DNA of 64,000 nt from contig CM019826.1 in the NCBI GenBank assembly GCA_009763385.1, forward strand, positions 95,402,848 to 95,466,847, read 5' to 3'. A program made the position numbers and the translations under genes. This DNA comes from Coix lacryma-jobi var. lacryma-jobi (Eukaryota > Streptophyta > Magnoliopsida > Poales > Poaceae). Each line of letters opens with the position of its first letter. The first letter of the stretch is position 1. The notes beneath the pieces were generated by a model. The model was not told the origin of the DNA. It did no database searches and worked only from the letters and a program-made list of their open reading frames with translations. Shown in pieces: positions 1-9,619 of this stretch.

Positions 1-59
1 ACACTTAACTTCAGAGTTCTGATGGGATCCGGTGCTTTAGTGCTGGTATGATCGCATCC
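1..59 (-). rRNA. 5S rRNA gene, 5' part (cut by window edge)
   Basis: These bases are the reverse complement of the first 59 nt of plant 5S rRNA; the mature 5' end (GGATGCG on the minus strand) lies at 59. The rest of the gene is outside the window. One change against the other copies (tcagag for tcggag) is visible. Confidence 0.93.
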
Positions 60-377
60 GACATACTCTGCTCCCTCCTTCCTCTTATGCCCGCGCGTTC
101 TGTCTGGCCCGCCCATGACTCGGACGCGCCGGTGTCCCTTCCGCCTTCACTGTCATTTTTGGACGGTGCCACCCTATACTCGCCATGGCCCGCTCAGTGT
201 GGCCTTGTTTTCTTTTTGGTCTCGATTCATTCCCCGCGTCGTGCGGCGCAAAATGTATCGTTTGACCGCGGATGTCGCGGTACGTGAACCGACGCGGTAC
301 GCTTGCCGGCCCGAACAGTCCAAGAAACTATAACGAAGGGACGGCAAAAACTATTTTTTCTTTAAAAAAACAAAAAA
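60..377 (-). other. 5S rDNA intergenic spacer
   Basis: This 318 bp non-transcribed spacer is nearly identical to those at 5311-5628, 5749-6066, 6188-6505 and 6626-6943. It holds the promoter of the gene on its left and, at its right end, A-runs that read as T-runs on the transcribed strand and terminate the gene on its right. Open frames of 60-80 codons recur in every spacer and are not genes. Confidence 0.9.
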
Positions 378-411
378 GGGAATGCAACACGAGGACTTCC
401 CAGGAGGTCAC
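378..411 (-). pseudogene. 5S rRNA gene, 3' fragment, disrupted by insertion
   Basis: This is the 3' end of a 5S gene (minus strand), starting with GGGAATGC and running to GGTCAC. It stops abruptly at 411 and resumes at 5220, so the gene was split by the 4.8 kb insertion between. The break lies in the C-box region of the internal promoter, so the gene should be dead. Confidence 0.92.
407..411. repeat. Target-site duplication GTCAC (left)
   Basis: GTCAC immediately precedes the TG of the inserted element and is repeated at 5220-5224 right after its terminal CA. The uninterrupted 5S copies have a single GTCAC here, so this is a 5 bp LTR-retrotransposon target duplication. Confidence 0.9.
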
Positions 412-3400
412 TGTCGCAGCTGGTTTTCCAAAGAATACCAAGCGCTAACTATATGTGTGCCCAGGATGTCCACACGACACATATAGCAACAAATATGAAG
501 AATATCAAGAACAATGCTTTATTACATAGCGAAACTTATTTACTTTAAGACTTACATATATAACAAAGCACAACGAAATCTATTCGTAATCTTCATTCTT
601 CAGGACTCCATACTCCACAGGGACGGTTGACTGGGGGAACACTCGCCTAGTACTCTTGGAACTCCTCAGAGAGAACTCTTCACTTCAACCACCATCTGAT
701 ACCCATCCGGGATTTTTGTTCATTGATTGTAAAGCAAGCGTCAGCTCACCATGCTCAGCAAGTACAACTACGGGGATGCAAGGCTCAAAGGTTTGACTCG
801 GTTAACTGCGGTTAGCATTTTAAGTTGGTCATATTTTATATTAATCTTACATTACTAAATGTATGAACCCTGTTGTCCCATGATAAGTGATAATAATTAT
901 GTTAAAAAGAGGTAACCAACCAACCACCAACATACCCCACCATGGACCACTTAAAAAGGATCCGAGCCGCTCGTATCCGTGAGCACGGCTGATATATCAG
1001 GTTTACACTCTGCAGAGGTTGTACACTTTCACCTTAGGCCGTGATTCCCATATGCCGGGGTTTGCAAGGCCCACGTTACCTCCTCTATGGAAGTACGACA
1101 GGGTTTCACTACGTAGCCTTTCACTAGCTACCCTAACTAGTAGTAGCCGCAAGGTTTCGGCTTCCAGGCGAATGGAGGCCCCCTTCAAGATGGCACACCT
1201 GACAGCCGACCAGTACACATCTTGACAGGCAAGGAAGCCATTCTTTAACCCAGTTCCCCCCTCTAGCGCCTTTCGGTAACTACTACAAGCTAGAGAAAGT
1301 CTAGTTACACAACTAAGATCAGAGCCATATAATACCCAAGGTTGCACGGGATCTCCCGGGTGGCCGCTTTAAAAGATAGTCCCTGGGGTGGGTCACTGAG
1401 CGAACAACATGCTCCAGTGCCCTAAATGTGGTTAAAAAGCCTCTTTTAACATTTGTTCCATAATCATAAATCAGTATTAAACAATTAGCATTTATATAGC
1501 GCATAGCATTTCTAGTCATATTATGCAAAAACCCTCCCATAGGTACAAGGTATACAGTTCAAGGAAACTAGTATGGTCCTATGGTTCATCATATTTGACA
1601 CATGCATAATGATTACTGGGTCTTGCATTTAATAGGTAACAAGGAAACCGTAGGTTATACTTGCCTTCAAAAGCTTGCTTAAACTTGTCCAACTTTCCTT
1701 CCAGATCGTCCTCACATAGCTTCTTCTACCGATAGCAACAAACTGGCGCAAACACCTGAAGATGACCCTAAAAACAGTACACCAAACATTGCAAATAAAT
1801 AAGCTATAAAGGTTTTGAAAGCGTACAGGTCATTCTATGATCGTGCAAGCGCAAAAACTAAGCACAACAACAACTACGATTAAAAGATGTGAGAATTACA
1901 AGGTATCGGTGGAAAGGATTGGATTCAGATGAGCAAGGTGGAGTTTGGACTAGAATAAACATATTCTTTAGAATGAAATAGATGGATGTGAGTTAGGTTC
2001 TAACATAAACATAGGGGTTGGCTTGGGAGAGCAAGATATATATCATGGAGTACAATAGGGATGGGTTGATAGACGAGAATAGATTGCATATATAGGACAA
2101 TGAGATTGAATTGATATACATCACGTGACATGATATCTTGATATCTAACCATTGAAGTTATGATGTCGCATGACTGATCTAGAGTGATATGTCGAGGTTG
2201 ATAGATGAGATAGCTATGACATTGTGGTGATAGTGTGGATGTCGAGAGTTGATATAGCATGACTTGAATGGACCAGTGTATTTGGTTATCACTTGCTCGT
2301 CCTGGAAAGGTATAACATGAAAGGGTTAGGACAATCGGACAATCGGGTGTATTCTTGTGGGACTATGTCTTTGATTACCAAAAGATGTAGGGGACATGTG
2401 TGCAACACATGGGGTCATGTTGCACGAAGAGATCATGTGTGACCAGAGATGCACTTAGGATGGAATGGATTTGATGGTTGGTTGCATGACAATAGGCACC
2501 GTACATTGAAGACATGGATTGGGCAATGGATGATGCATTATAAATTTGGCTCCAGTGTTTATCCTCCATGGTATAATGTCACATGACAAAGATGGTTGCG
2601 GTGGTTGGAATAACTAGAACTTGACAAGTGTACGACAACCATGGATTTAAGGCGGATGGAGAGGTTGCACAAAGAACTCATGTTCTAATTATTACTTATA
2701 GATATTTGGGTGGGATTTTGGATATGTGTATAGGTTTCTTGGGAACATTTCATGGCCAACAAATGCACTAAGGTGGAGCTAGGTCAAGGGAAACATGATT
2801 ATGACGATCAGTGCATCGGTTGAGCATACTCGATGGCAGACAACGGTGGATTTGATGATTTCTTGCTTAGTATGACAAAGACAAATGGTGATCCATTTTG
2901 TGGGGTTTCTAGGTACTGTATGGAACATGTTTTGGTGAAGAGGCACGATGTTTTGACCATCGGTTAAGCTGGGAAACAAGATTGCAAGAAGGCATTGTGA
3001 GATTGTCGGCATGGCAGGAGCAGCGATATGGTGATGCTTATAACTCAAGTTTCATAGTTCATATGGCTAAGACAACTTGCAGGGATATGTTTAGGTTTAT
3101 GATACACAATGTGGTAAAAGGGCTTGACCACCGGAGTGGCAGATCATCGGGAACGCGCATGCCAACCGGCATCAGCATTGCTGCGGGCAACAGGGACAGC
3201 CAACACAAAAATGATGATATCTCTTTCATATTTGATCAAATGGCCATGAAACTTGGCAGAGTCATGTGCAACTACATAAAAGATGTTCTTGCCAACGGAT
3301 TTACCAAGGGGTTCAATGGATCAACGGGAACGCTGTTGCCAAAAACAGGGTCAGTGCTGTATGGACAGCAGGGGTAGTAGACACTTGGGACTTCTATATC

Positions 3401-5219
3401 TCGGCCATTATGGATTGCATAGCCAAGCCAACTTGTGGGATCATGTGCAGGGATGTAATAAACATGCATGTTAAAGGTAATGGTGATTGGGACAGTGGAT
3501 TAGCGGGGAACGCCAAAACAACTCAGAGCTGCAAACTGACCTAACAGCAAGAACAGCGGGCATGAAGATGATTATATATCTAGTTTCTCAACACCTATGG
3601 TCAAACCATTTTGCAGAGGCGTGTTCAAGGATGCTATCTACAATTCCACCAAAGGGTTTTGTGATTGGATCAACAAAACAGCGAGGAACGCCAAATTCTT
3701 CAACAGCAGCATGGCTGGCCGCAAGGACAGCCACACATATCATGGGTAATTTTTGCCGGGGATCAACCATATGTCATCCAAAGTACATGATTTGCTTAGA
3801 GGAACATGAAATCAGTATGAGAGAGATGTTGGAGTGTTCTCACCATGGGGGATGGTGTGATGGAGTGAGGATACACATCGCGATGGCCGGTGACGACGAT
3901 GTAGTGCAACCGGGCATCCTTCTCTTGTTGTGGTTGATTGGGGCAGCCATGGGGAAGGAGGAGGAGCTGCAGGGGCACCTCACCTCTGTTCTTGACGTGG
4001 GAAATGAAGGGGGAGGCGTGAGGGGGCTGTAGGGGAGGTTTATGTGAAGTGGGAGAGAGAGGAGAGCAAGGGGTGGAAAGCAAAGTGTCATGTCTTGATA
4101 TTTTCTTGCATTGCTTGATATTTTTGTGCAAGATGGAGAGGCTTCAAGGGGGTGACGTGGGAGAGGGGTGAGGGAGAGATAGAGGGCTGGTTGGACTTTA
4201 TTTTTGACCACATAAGAGAGGAGGATGGTTGGGCTTCGACCGATGGCGAGAGCTAAGGCAAGGTTTGGACTGGATTCGGCCCGGAGCGATATCGGAGGAT
4301 GAAAGGCGTTAGGTTGACCCATTAGCAAAAGGAGATATGGAGAGGATGGTTTACCATTTTAGATAAGCTTTGGATTTGTCCCAAGGGAAGATAATATGGA
4401 AGGAAAAAGTTGGGCTCGACCCGCTAAATTCTCGGAGAGGCGATTAGGGTTTCCCGAGAACTTAGGGTATCAAAAAGGTGGGACCATGGTCATATAGATT
4501 TCAAGGATGGATTGAAAACAAGTTTGACTTTGATCAAGAGGAGAAAAGGTGGAGGGAAAAGAGACCATGTAGATGTTGCCCAAGGTGAGAAAAGAAGAGA
4601 AAGTTGAAGTTGTGATTAACTTGGGTGCAAGACATGCATTGACTTGACACAAACAAAGCGATGGTTGAATTATGTGAGAGAGAAGATGTACAATGATTGG
4701 TCATCTAGCATAGATTTTGGGCTTTGGAGAAGACTCAATCAAAAAGTATTAGGAGCTCAAATACAATGATGAAAAAGAAAGGATAAAAGAGCAAGTTAGG
4801 ATATGGCTAGTTGGGATTAAAGAGAGCAGAAGTTTGGGTGTTGGACAAGATGAAGTTTGAAGATCAATCAAGGTTTTTGGAACAAGAATCAAAGTGTATG
4901 GTTTCCAAGGATTTCATCATGGTTTTAGTGTCAAGGAAACTTGGTCAAAGATAAAGAGAGATTTGCTTTGGTTTAAACCCTAAGGCGCATTTGAAAACTT
5001 TAAATTCATTTTTCATACATAAACACTATGCAAAGGCATGATATGCAACAAACCATTAGATTGGATTCTTAAAATGTTTTGGAAACTCACATTTTCTAGT
5101 ATATAAATTGTCAACAACTAAATAAAGGTTGGGAAAGTTTTAGAAAAAAAAATACAAAATCATATATTTTATTAAGTGTTTTCTATTCACGTCCCAAATG
5201 GAAATTTTGGGGTGTGACA
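412..5219 (-). mobile_element. Solo LTR (4.8 kb), probably Ty3/gypsy, in a 5S gene
   Basis: The element starts TGTCGCAG and ends GTGTGACA, so it has TG...CA ends, short inverted termini and a 5 bp target duplication. No gag, RT or integrase frame, PBS or internal LTR pair is seen. Read on the minus strand it starts TGTCACACCCC, as many grass chromovirus LTRs do. The stretch 950-1350 resembles a block I recall from grass gypsy LTRs (inference). A single very long LTR left by LTR-LTR recombination is the simplest reading; a non-autonomous element with unrecognised short LTRs is the alternative. Apart from the tandem repeat at 2857-3748 I see only AT-rich non-coding DNA. Confidence 0.72.
2857..3748 (+). 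repeat. Five-copy ~178 bp tandem repeat with degenerate coding signature
   Basis: Five diverged copies are anchored at about 2863, 3042, 3219, 3398 and 3576, at spacings of 177-179 bp. Conceptual translation on the plus strand gives, with frame changes, a ~59-residue repeat of the form D-D-Y-I-S, K-P/T-x-C, a V-x-K-D-like stretch, G-F and D/Q-W-I-x-G-N-A-x-A-x-N. Examples are DDFLLSM, YNSSFIVHMAKTTCRD, FYISAIMDCIAKPTCG and DDYISSFSTPMVKPFCRG. Stops and frameshifts show it is not a working gene as it stands. It may be a host repeat-protein fragment captured by the LTR. I do not recognise the family. Confidence 0.65.
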
Positions 5220-5224
5220 GTCAC
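5220..5224. repeat. Target-site duplication GTCAC (right)
   Basis: This second copy of GTCAC directly follows the terminal CA of the insertion at 5219 and restores the 5S reading across the insert. Confidence 0.9.
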
Positions 5225-5310
5225 CCATCCTAGTACTACTCTCGCCCAAGCATGCATAACTTCGGAGTTCTGATGGGATCCGGTGCTTTAGTGCTGGTAT
5301 GATCGCATCC
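5220..5310 (-). pseudogene. 5S rRNA gene, 5' fragment, disrupted by insertion
   Basis: This is the 5' three-quarters of the split 5S gene, with the mature 5' end at 5310. The A-box region is present, with changes such as gcatgcataac for gcacgcttaac. Together with 378-411 it makes one 120 nt gene once one copy of GTCAC is removed. Confidence 0.92.
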
Positions 5311-5610
5311 GACATACTTTGCTCCCTCCTTCCTCTTATGCCCGCGCGTTCTGTCCGGCCCGCCCATGACTCAGACGCGCCGGTGTCCCTTCCGCCTTCC
5401 CCGTCATTTTTGGACGGTGCCGCCCTATACTCGCCATGGCCCGCTCAGTGTGGCCTTGTTTTCTTTTTGGTCTCGATTCATTCCCCGCGTCGTGCAGCGC
5501 AAAATGTATCGTTTGACCGCGGATGTCGCGGTACGTGAACCGACGCGGTACGCTTGCCGGCCCGAACAGTCCAAGAAACTATAACGAAGCGACGGCAAAA
5601 ACTATTTTTT

Positions 5611-5628
5611 CTTTGAAAAAACAAAAAA
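5611..5628 (-). terminator. Pol III terminator of 5S unit
   Basis: On the transcribed strand the gene end at 5629 is followed at once by TTTTTTGTTTTTTC, a classic oligo-T RNA polymerase III terminator. The same tract sits at the 3' end of every complete copy. Confidence 0.75.
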
Positions 5629-5748
5629 GGGAATGCAACACGAGGACTTCCCAGGAGGTCACCCATCCTAGTACAACTCTCGCCCAAGCACGCTTAACTT
5701 CGGAGTTCTGATGGGATCCGGTGCTTTAGTGCTGGTATGATCGCATCC
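5629..5748 (-). rRNA. 5S rRNA gene, complete
   Basis: This is a full 120 nt plant 5S rRNA gene, read from 5748 (GGATGCGATC) to 5629 (GCATTCCC). The internal promoter blocks are present: A box (AAGTTAAGCGTGCTTGGGC), intermediate element and C box (GGATGGGTGACCTCC). One difference from the other copies, tagtacaact for tagtactact, lies in the intermediate-element region. Of the complete copies it is the least changed in the gene ends and C box, so it is a good candidate for a working gene. Transcription would be by RNA polymerase III, ending in the T-run just beyond 5629. Confidence 0.95.
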
Positions 5749-5776
5749 GACATACTCTGCTCCCTCCTTCCTCTTA
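5749..5776 (-). promoter_or_regulatory. 5S upstream promoter elements
   Basis: Counting back from the 5' end at 5748 on the minus strand, there is C at -1 (5749), GC at -11/-12 (5759-5760) and the TATA-like CATAAG at -23 to -28 (5771-5776). These are the three upstream elements known for plant 5S genes, and they recur upstream of every copy. Confidence 0.7.
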
Positions 5777-6066
5777 TGCCCGCGCGTTCTGTCCGGCCCG
5801 CCCATGACTCGGACGCGCCGGTGTCCCTTCCGCCTTCCCCGTCATTTTTGGACGGTGCCGCCCTATACTCGCCATGGCCCGCTCAGTGTGGCCTTGTTTT
5901 CTTTTTGGTCTCGATTCATTCCCCGCATCGTGCGGCGCAAAATGTATCGTTTGACCGCGGATGTCGCGGTACGTGAACCGACGCGGTACGCTTGCCGGCC
6001 CGAACAGTCCAACAAACTATAACGAAGGGACGACAAAAACTATTTTTTCTTTAAAAAAACAAAAAA

Positions 6067-6187
6067 GGGAATGCCACACGAGGACTTCTCAGGAGGTCAC
6101 CCATCCTAGTACTACTCTCGCCCCAAGCATGCTTAACTTCGGAGTTCTGATGGGATCCGGTGCTTTAGTGCTGGTATGATCGCATCC
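6067..6187 (-). rRNA. 5S rRNA gene with 1 bp insertion
   Basis: This copy is 121 nt because an extra C at 6121-6124 lengthens the GGGC run at about nt 64-67 of the RNA, between A box and intermediate element. It also has ttctcagg for ttcccagg and gccacac for gcaacac near the 3' end. The changes suggest a decaying copy, but I cannot tell whether it is transcribed. Confidence 0.92.
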
Positions 6188-6505
6188 GACATACTCTGCT
6201 CCCTCCTTCCTCTTATGCCCGCGCGTTCTGTCCGGCCCGCCCATGACTCGGACGCGCCGGTGTCCCTTTCGCCTTCCCCATCATTTTTGGACGGTGCCGC
6301 CCTATACTCGCCATGGCCCGCTCAGTGTGGCCTTGTTTTCTTTTTGGTCTCGATTCATTCCCCATGTTGTGCGGCGCAAAATGTATCGTTTGACCGCGGA
6401 TGTCGCGGTACGTGAACCGACGCGGTACGCTTGCCGGCCCGAACAGTCCAAGAAACTATAACGAAGGGACGACAAAAACTATTTTTTCTTTAAAAAAACA
6501 AAAAA

Positions 6506-6625
6506 GGGAATGCAACACGAGGACTTCCCAGCAGGTCACCCATCCTAGTACTACTCTCGCCCAAGCACACTTAACTTCGGAGTTCTGATGGGATCCGGTG
6601 CTTTAGTGCTGGTATGATCGCATCC
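6506..6625 (-). rRNA. 5S rRNA gene, complete
   Basis: This is a 120 nt 5S gene with the 5' end at 6625. It differs from the other copies at cccagcagg (for cccaggagg, C-box region) and gcacactt (for gcacgctt, A box). Upstream and termination signals match the other units. Confidence 0.94.
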
Positions 6626-6943
6626 GACATACTCTGCTCCCTCCTTCCTCTTATGCCCGCGCGTTCTGTCCGGCCCGCCCATGACTCGGACGCGCCGGTG
6701 TCCCTTCCACCTTCCCCGTCATTTTTGGACGGTGCCGCCCAATACTCGCCATGGCCCGCTCAGTGTGGCCTTGTTTTCTTTTTGGTCTCGATTCATTCCC
6801 CGCGTCGTGCGGCGCAGAATGTATCGTTTGACCGCGGATGTCGCGGTACGTGAACTGACGCGGTATGCTTGCCGGCCCGAACAGTCCAAGAAACTATAAC
6901 GAAGGGACGGCAAAAACTATTTTTTCTTTAAAAAAACAAAAAA

Positions 6944-7063
6944 GGGAATGCAGCACGAGGACTTCACAGGAGGTCACCCATCCTAGTACTACTCTCGCCC
7001 AAGCACGCTGAACTTCGGAGTTCTGATGGGATCCGGTGCTTTAGTGCTGGTATGATCGCATCC
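6944..7063 (-). rRNA. 5S rRNA gene, last copy before Copia element A
   Basis: This is a 120 nt 5S gene with the 5' end at 7063. Differences include gcagcacg, cttcacagg and gcacgctgaac. Its upstream spacer keeps only 54 bp before the retrotransposon boundary, but that still includes the -1, -12 and -28 promoter elements. Confidence 0.94.
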
Positions 7064-7531
7064 GACATACTCGGCTCCCTCCTTCCTCTTATGCCCGCGC
7101 GTTCTGTTCGGCCCGCCTGAAGGACCGAGAAAGCACTAGCAAGGCGACCAGAGGGGGGGTGAATGTGAGCTCAAAAATTTCTCTCGAAACTTTGGCCAAA
7201 TGTCCCAAAATCAACACCGAGAAACGGCGACCGAAACCGTGATGCTCACGACCCTTGGAAGAGGGTGGATGATCCCTAGGATCACAGCGGAGCACCACAA
7301 AGAGATAGCACACCAAACTCCAAAAGCTCCGGCTCGAACACGACCCCAAAAACCAAGTCCCTAACGTAGATAGACGGCTACGTCAGGAAGTCCCCAAATA
7401 CCGATGCTAACAAGTAGCAAAGATACCTAGAGAGGTTCCTTGGTCAACTACAAGGCCAAACGAGAAGTCCGGAAACCAAGCGAACAAGCCGGGAGAGCAA
7501 ACGCACCAAGCCGGAAGCTTTAGGCAATTCC

Positions 7532-7792
7532 CGAACTGTCCGGCCCTGGGGTCCCGGACTGTCCGCGGTACCGTCGGACTGTCCGCGGTTCACTGGCGGA
7601 CTGTCCGCCGGCAGAAAACCCAAAACAGCAGTGTTGCTGCAAAGTCCCTGGACGTTCCCGAACTGTCCGCGGATTTCAACTGCGGACTGTCCGCCGGTCA
7701 ACAATCGCTAAGGCAGCCGAGGGAAGCAGCCACTGGTCTGGCTCACCCCCGATGCCCGGACTGTCCGCGGTCCCAGGCGCGGACTGTCCGCG
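7532..7792 (-). repeat. Array of GGACTGTCCG motifs in LTR
   Basis: Seven or so copies of (C)GGACTGTCCG or AACTGTCCG, most followed by CGG, are spread over ~260 bp. The motif is an imperfect palindrome. The LTRs of B carry the same motif; the other LTRs here have unrelated palindromic motifs at the same place. Confidence 0.75.
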
Positions 7793-8390
7793 ACCTTGCA
7801 GGGAGGGCGATTTTAATCCTCTCCTCCCCAAATCTCTCCAAATTCGATCCAACTCAAAATCCCAAGTTCCCAAACTTGGGGAAGATGATCACGGGTAGTT
7901 AGGAGACTATCCCCAAGAAATCATCCGCTCAAATCGATTCAAACACCGGGAAATCGAAAGGGGAGAAGGATGAACCGAAAAGCTCCACGAAAACGAAATC
8001 AACCCGATCTCCTTGTTCGTAAGGAGATAGATAAATTCCTTCGATGGAAATGATCTCCTTTCAAATACGAACAAGATGATTCAAACGGATTTCGCCAAGA
8101 CGCACGGGAGAGAGAGATCGAGTGACGGGAAAATCGCGGAGAAACGAAGAACGCGAAGAACACGAATCAAAACGCGAATCAACACATCGATCTGCAACCG
8201 TGTGGCTACCACACGCTACAACAGTGAGGTTACGGCCTCACTTCCTCAAAATCTCCAGTACACAGAGGTATGGTTCTCTGCGGATCTCAGCTAGCTACAG
8301 CAGGGGATTGGGAGAGCAGGAAACCCTAGAAGTCAAGAGCAAATGACAGGATGACTAACTAAGATAAATGGGGAGGTGGGTGTCTCCCCC

Positions 8391-8399
8391 TATTTATCC
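8391..8399 (-). promoter_or_regulatory. Putative LTR TATA box (GGATAAATA)
   Basis: The minus strand reads GGATAAATAGGGGGAGACACC. It is downstream of the hairpin array and followed by a leader ending at the LTR 3' end, as expected for the U3/R boundary. The equivalent site in the other LTR is at 17821-17826. Confidence 0.5.
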
Positions 8400-8584
8400 T
8401 AATTCTAACCTATTTCTAATTCCCACTCTACCCCTAACTACATACAGAGCGAACCAGCTAAACCCTAAGGTTATTCTGGACCAACTCGGTGGTAGGTGGA
8501 TCCGACGGCCACGCCGGCACAACTCGTAGCGTTGCCTCGACGCAACCTCCCGATTGCCGCCACGTGCCGCCCTCGCTCTGCACC

Positions 8585-8808
8585 CCCGGTTTTGTGGCCC
8601 AAACCGGGAAACCAGCCTTTTCCAGCCAACCCCCGGTTTTGAGGCCCAAACCGGGAAACCAGCCCACCAGCTTCTGAGTTTTGAGGCCAAACTCAGCAAA
8701 CCCTCAGCGCCCAGGTTCTGAGGCCCAAACCTGGAAACCGTCCTCAGCCCGAGTTTTGTGGCCAAACTCAGAAACCATCCGCACCCAGGTTTTGAGGCCC
8801 AAACCTGG
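8585..8808 (-). repeat. Tandem array of six covarying hairpins in 3' LTR
   Basis: Six inverted repeats with 6-8 bp stems lie at 8585-8608, 8632-8655, 8674-8696, 8711-8734, ~8751-8769 and 8785-8808. Each has the form NNNNNTTT, then a loop close to TGAGGCCC, then AAANNNNN. Stem pairs seen are CCCGGTTT/AAACCGGG, CTGAGTTT/AAACTCAG and CCAGGTTT/AAACCTGG, so the arms change together. Spacers end in ...AAACC. One stem (8711) has a single C-A mismatch and the one at 8751 is reduced to 6 bp. Confidence 0.85.
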
Positions 8809-9197
8809 AAACCGTCCACCCGATGGTTTTTCCCTGGCTCTACCACCAAACCGACGTCGTAGATGGGATGCACCTCCCGTGCACCCCGTCCACTGACACG
8901 TGTCCCCAAGTCCACGACTCAGGCAACACATGACCGCAAGTCTTCACTTGTAGCTGCCACAGGCTGCCAGCCACCACAGCTGATCCTCGGGCCTCTGGTC
9001 CCTCAGTCCAAGCCTCACGTCCGCCCTTCGCCACTCCCAGTCCATCAGCACGGCACGTCTCTACTTGACCTTCACCTCGCCTTTGATCACTGTATCCGTG
9101 CTCGACACCTGCACAACACAAGCCAAAGAACATGCGCATCATCCCAGTTGACAATCACTCATCACTCGGAGACTCGGCATACACCCATGTATCCGCA

Positions 9198-9209
9198 ATC
9201 TCCCCCTTG
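9198..9209 (-). other. Polypurine tract of element A
   Basis: On the minus strand AAGGGGGAGAT lies directly upstream of the 3' LTR start (TGCGGATAC). This is the position and composition of the plus-strand DNA priming site of LTR retrotransposons. Confidence 0.8.
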
Positions 9210-9393
9210 ATGAGTGCATTGTCAACTACCAACACAGATCATAATAGAAAGAGAAGAAGGAAAAAGGAGAAGAGGAGAACTCGACCAAATGACCCAAAAG
9301 CATAGCAAAGCCGAAGAAGGTCAAGTGGAAAGAGCGAAAGAACTTGGTCCCCAAAGACATGGGCAACGGCTCGACGCAACCAAGCAAAGCAAA

Positions 9394-9619
9394 GCTAGCC
9401 CTCAAGAAGAGGTAGAACAGGCTCAACACCGCTAGCAAAAACCAATCGAGAATATCGAAGCAAAATGCTAGTCCCTCAAGATAGAGGCACAGAGGCTCAA
9501 CACAACTAGCAAAGAAAGCTCGATACCGACTGTTACCAAAAAGAGTTCGACATCAATTGAAAATCTGAAAAGCAAATGCTAGTTCCTCAAGAAAGAGGCT
9601 AAGGCTCAACGCAACTAGC
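9394..9619 (-). repeat. Three GCTAGT...ACTAGC hairpin repeats upstream of PPT
   Basis: Direct repeats of ~43 bp at 9394-9436, 9467-9510 and 9578-9619 each begin and end with complementary arms (GCTAGC/GCTAGC or GCTAGT/ACTAGC) and contain CCTC...GAGG. Similar repeats occur at the same place in elements B (25764-26076) and F (about 60364-60720). Confidence 0.7.

Larger units (their letters stand above)
5220..7117 (-). repeat. 5S rDNA tandem array, distal end
   Basis: The 5' gene ends at 5310, 5748, 6187, 6625 and 7063 give a unit of 438-439 bp: a 120 bp gene plus a ~318 bp spacer. Spacers are near-identical between units, as expected under concerted evolution. The last spacer (7064-7117) is cut after 54 bp where Copia element A begins, so this is the array edge or an interrupted array. 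Confidence 0.93.
7118..9197 (-). repeat. Element A 3' LTR (2080 bp, GGACTGTCC subfamily)
   Basis: On the minus strand it runs from TGCGGATACATGG (9197) to TCGGTCCTTCA (7118), with the PPT just upstream. It contains a hairpin array (8585-8808), a TATA-like box (8391-8399) and an array of GGACTGTCCG motifs (7532-7792). It aligns end to end with 16679-18676 but is clearly diverged and has a different motif array. Confidence 0.88.

Noticed and set aside
60..333. Frames of 79 and 72 codons repeated in every 5S unit
   Set aside because: They lie in the spacer and 5S gene ends, recur because the unit is tandemly repeated, and have no domain or codon signal.
2000..2700. Further copies of the 178 bp repeat upstream of 2857
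   Set aside because: One period upstream (~2684) I could not find the Cys/Trp pattern; the similarity is too weak to claim.
8394..8915. Repeat protein with the motif RFGPQNLG / GLGLKTWV
   Set aside because: It is the translation of the LTR hairpin array; all frames on both strands show repeats, and stops and indels differ between LTR copies.
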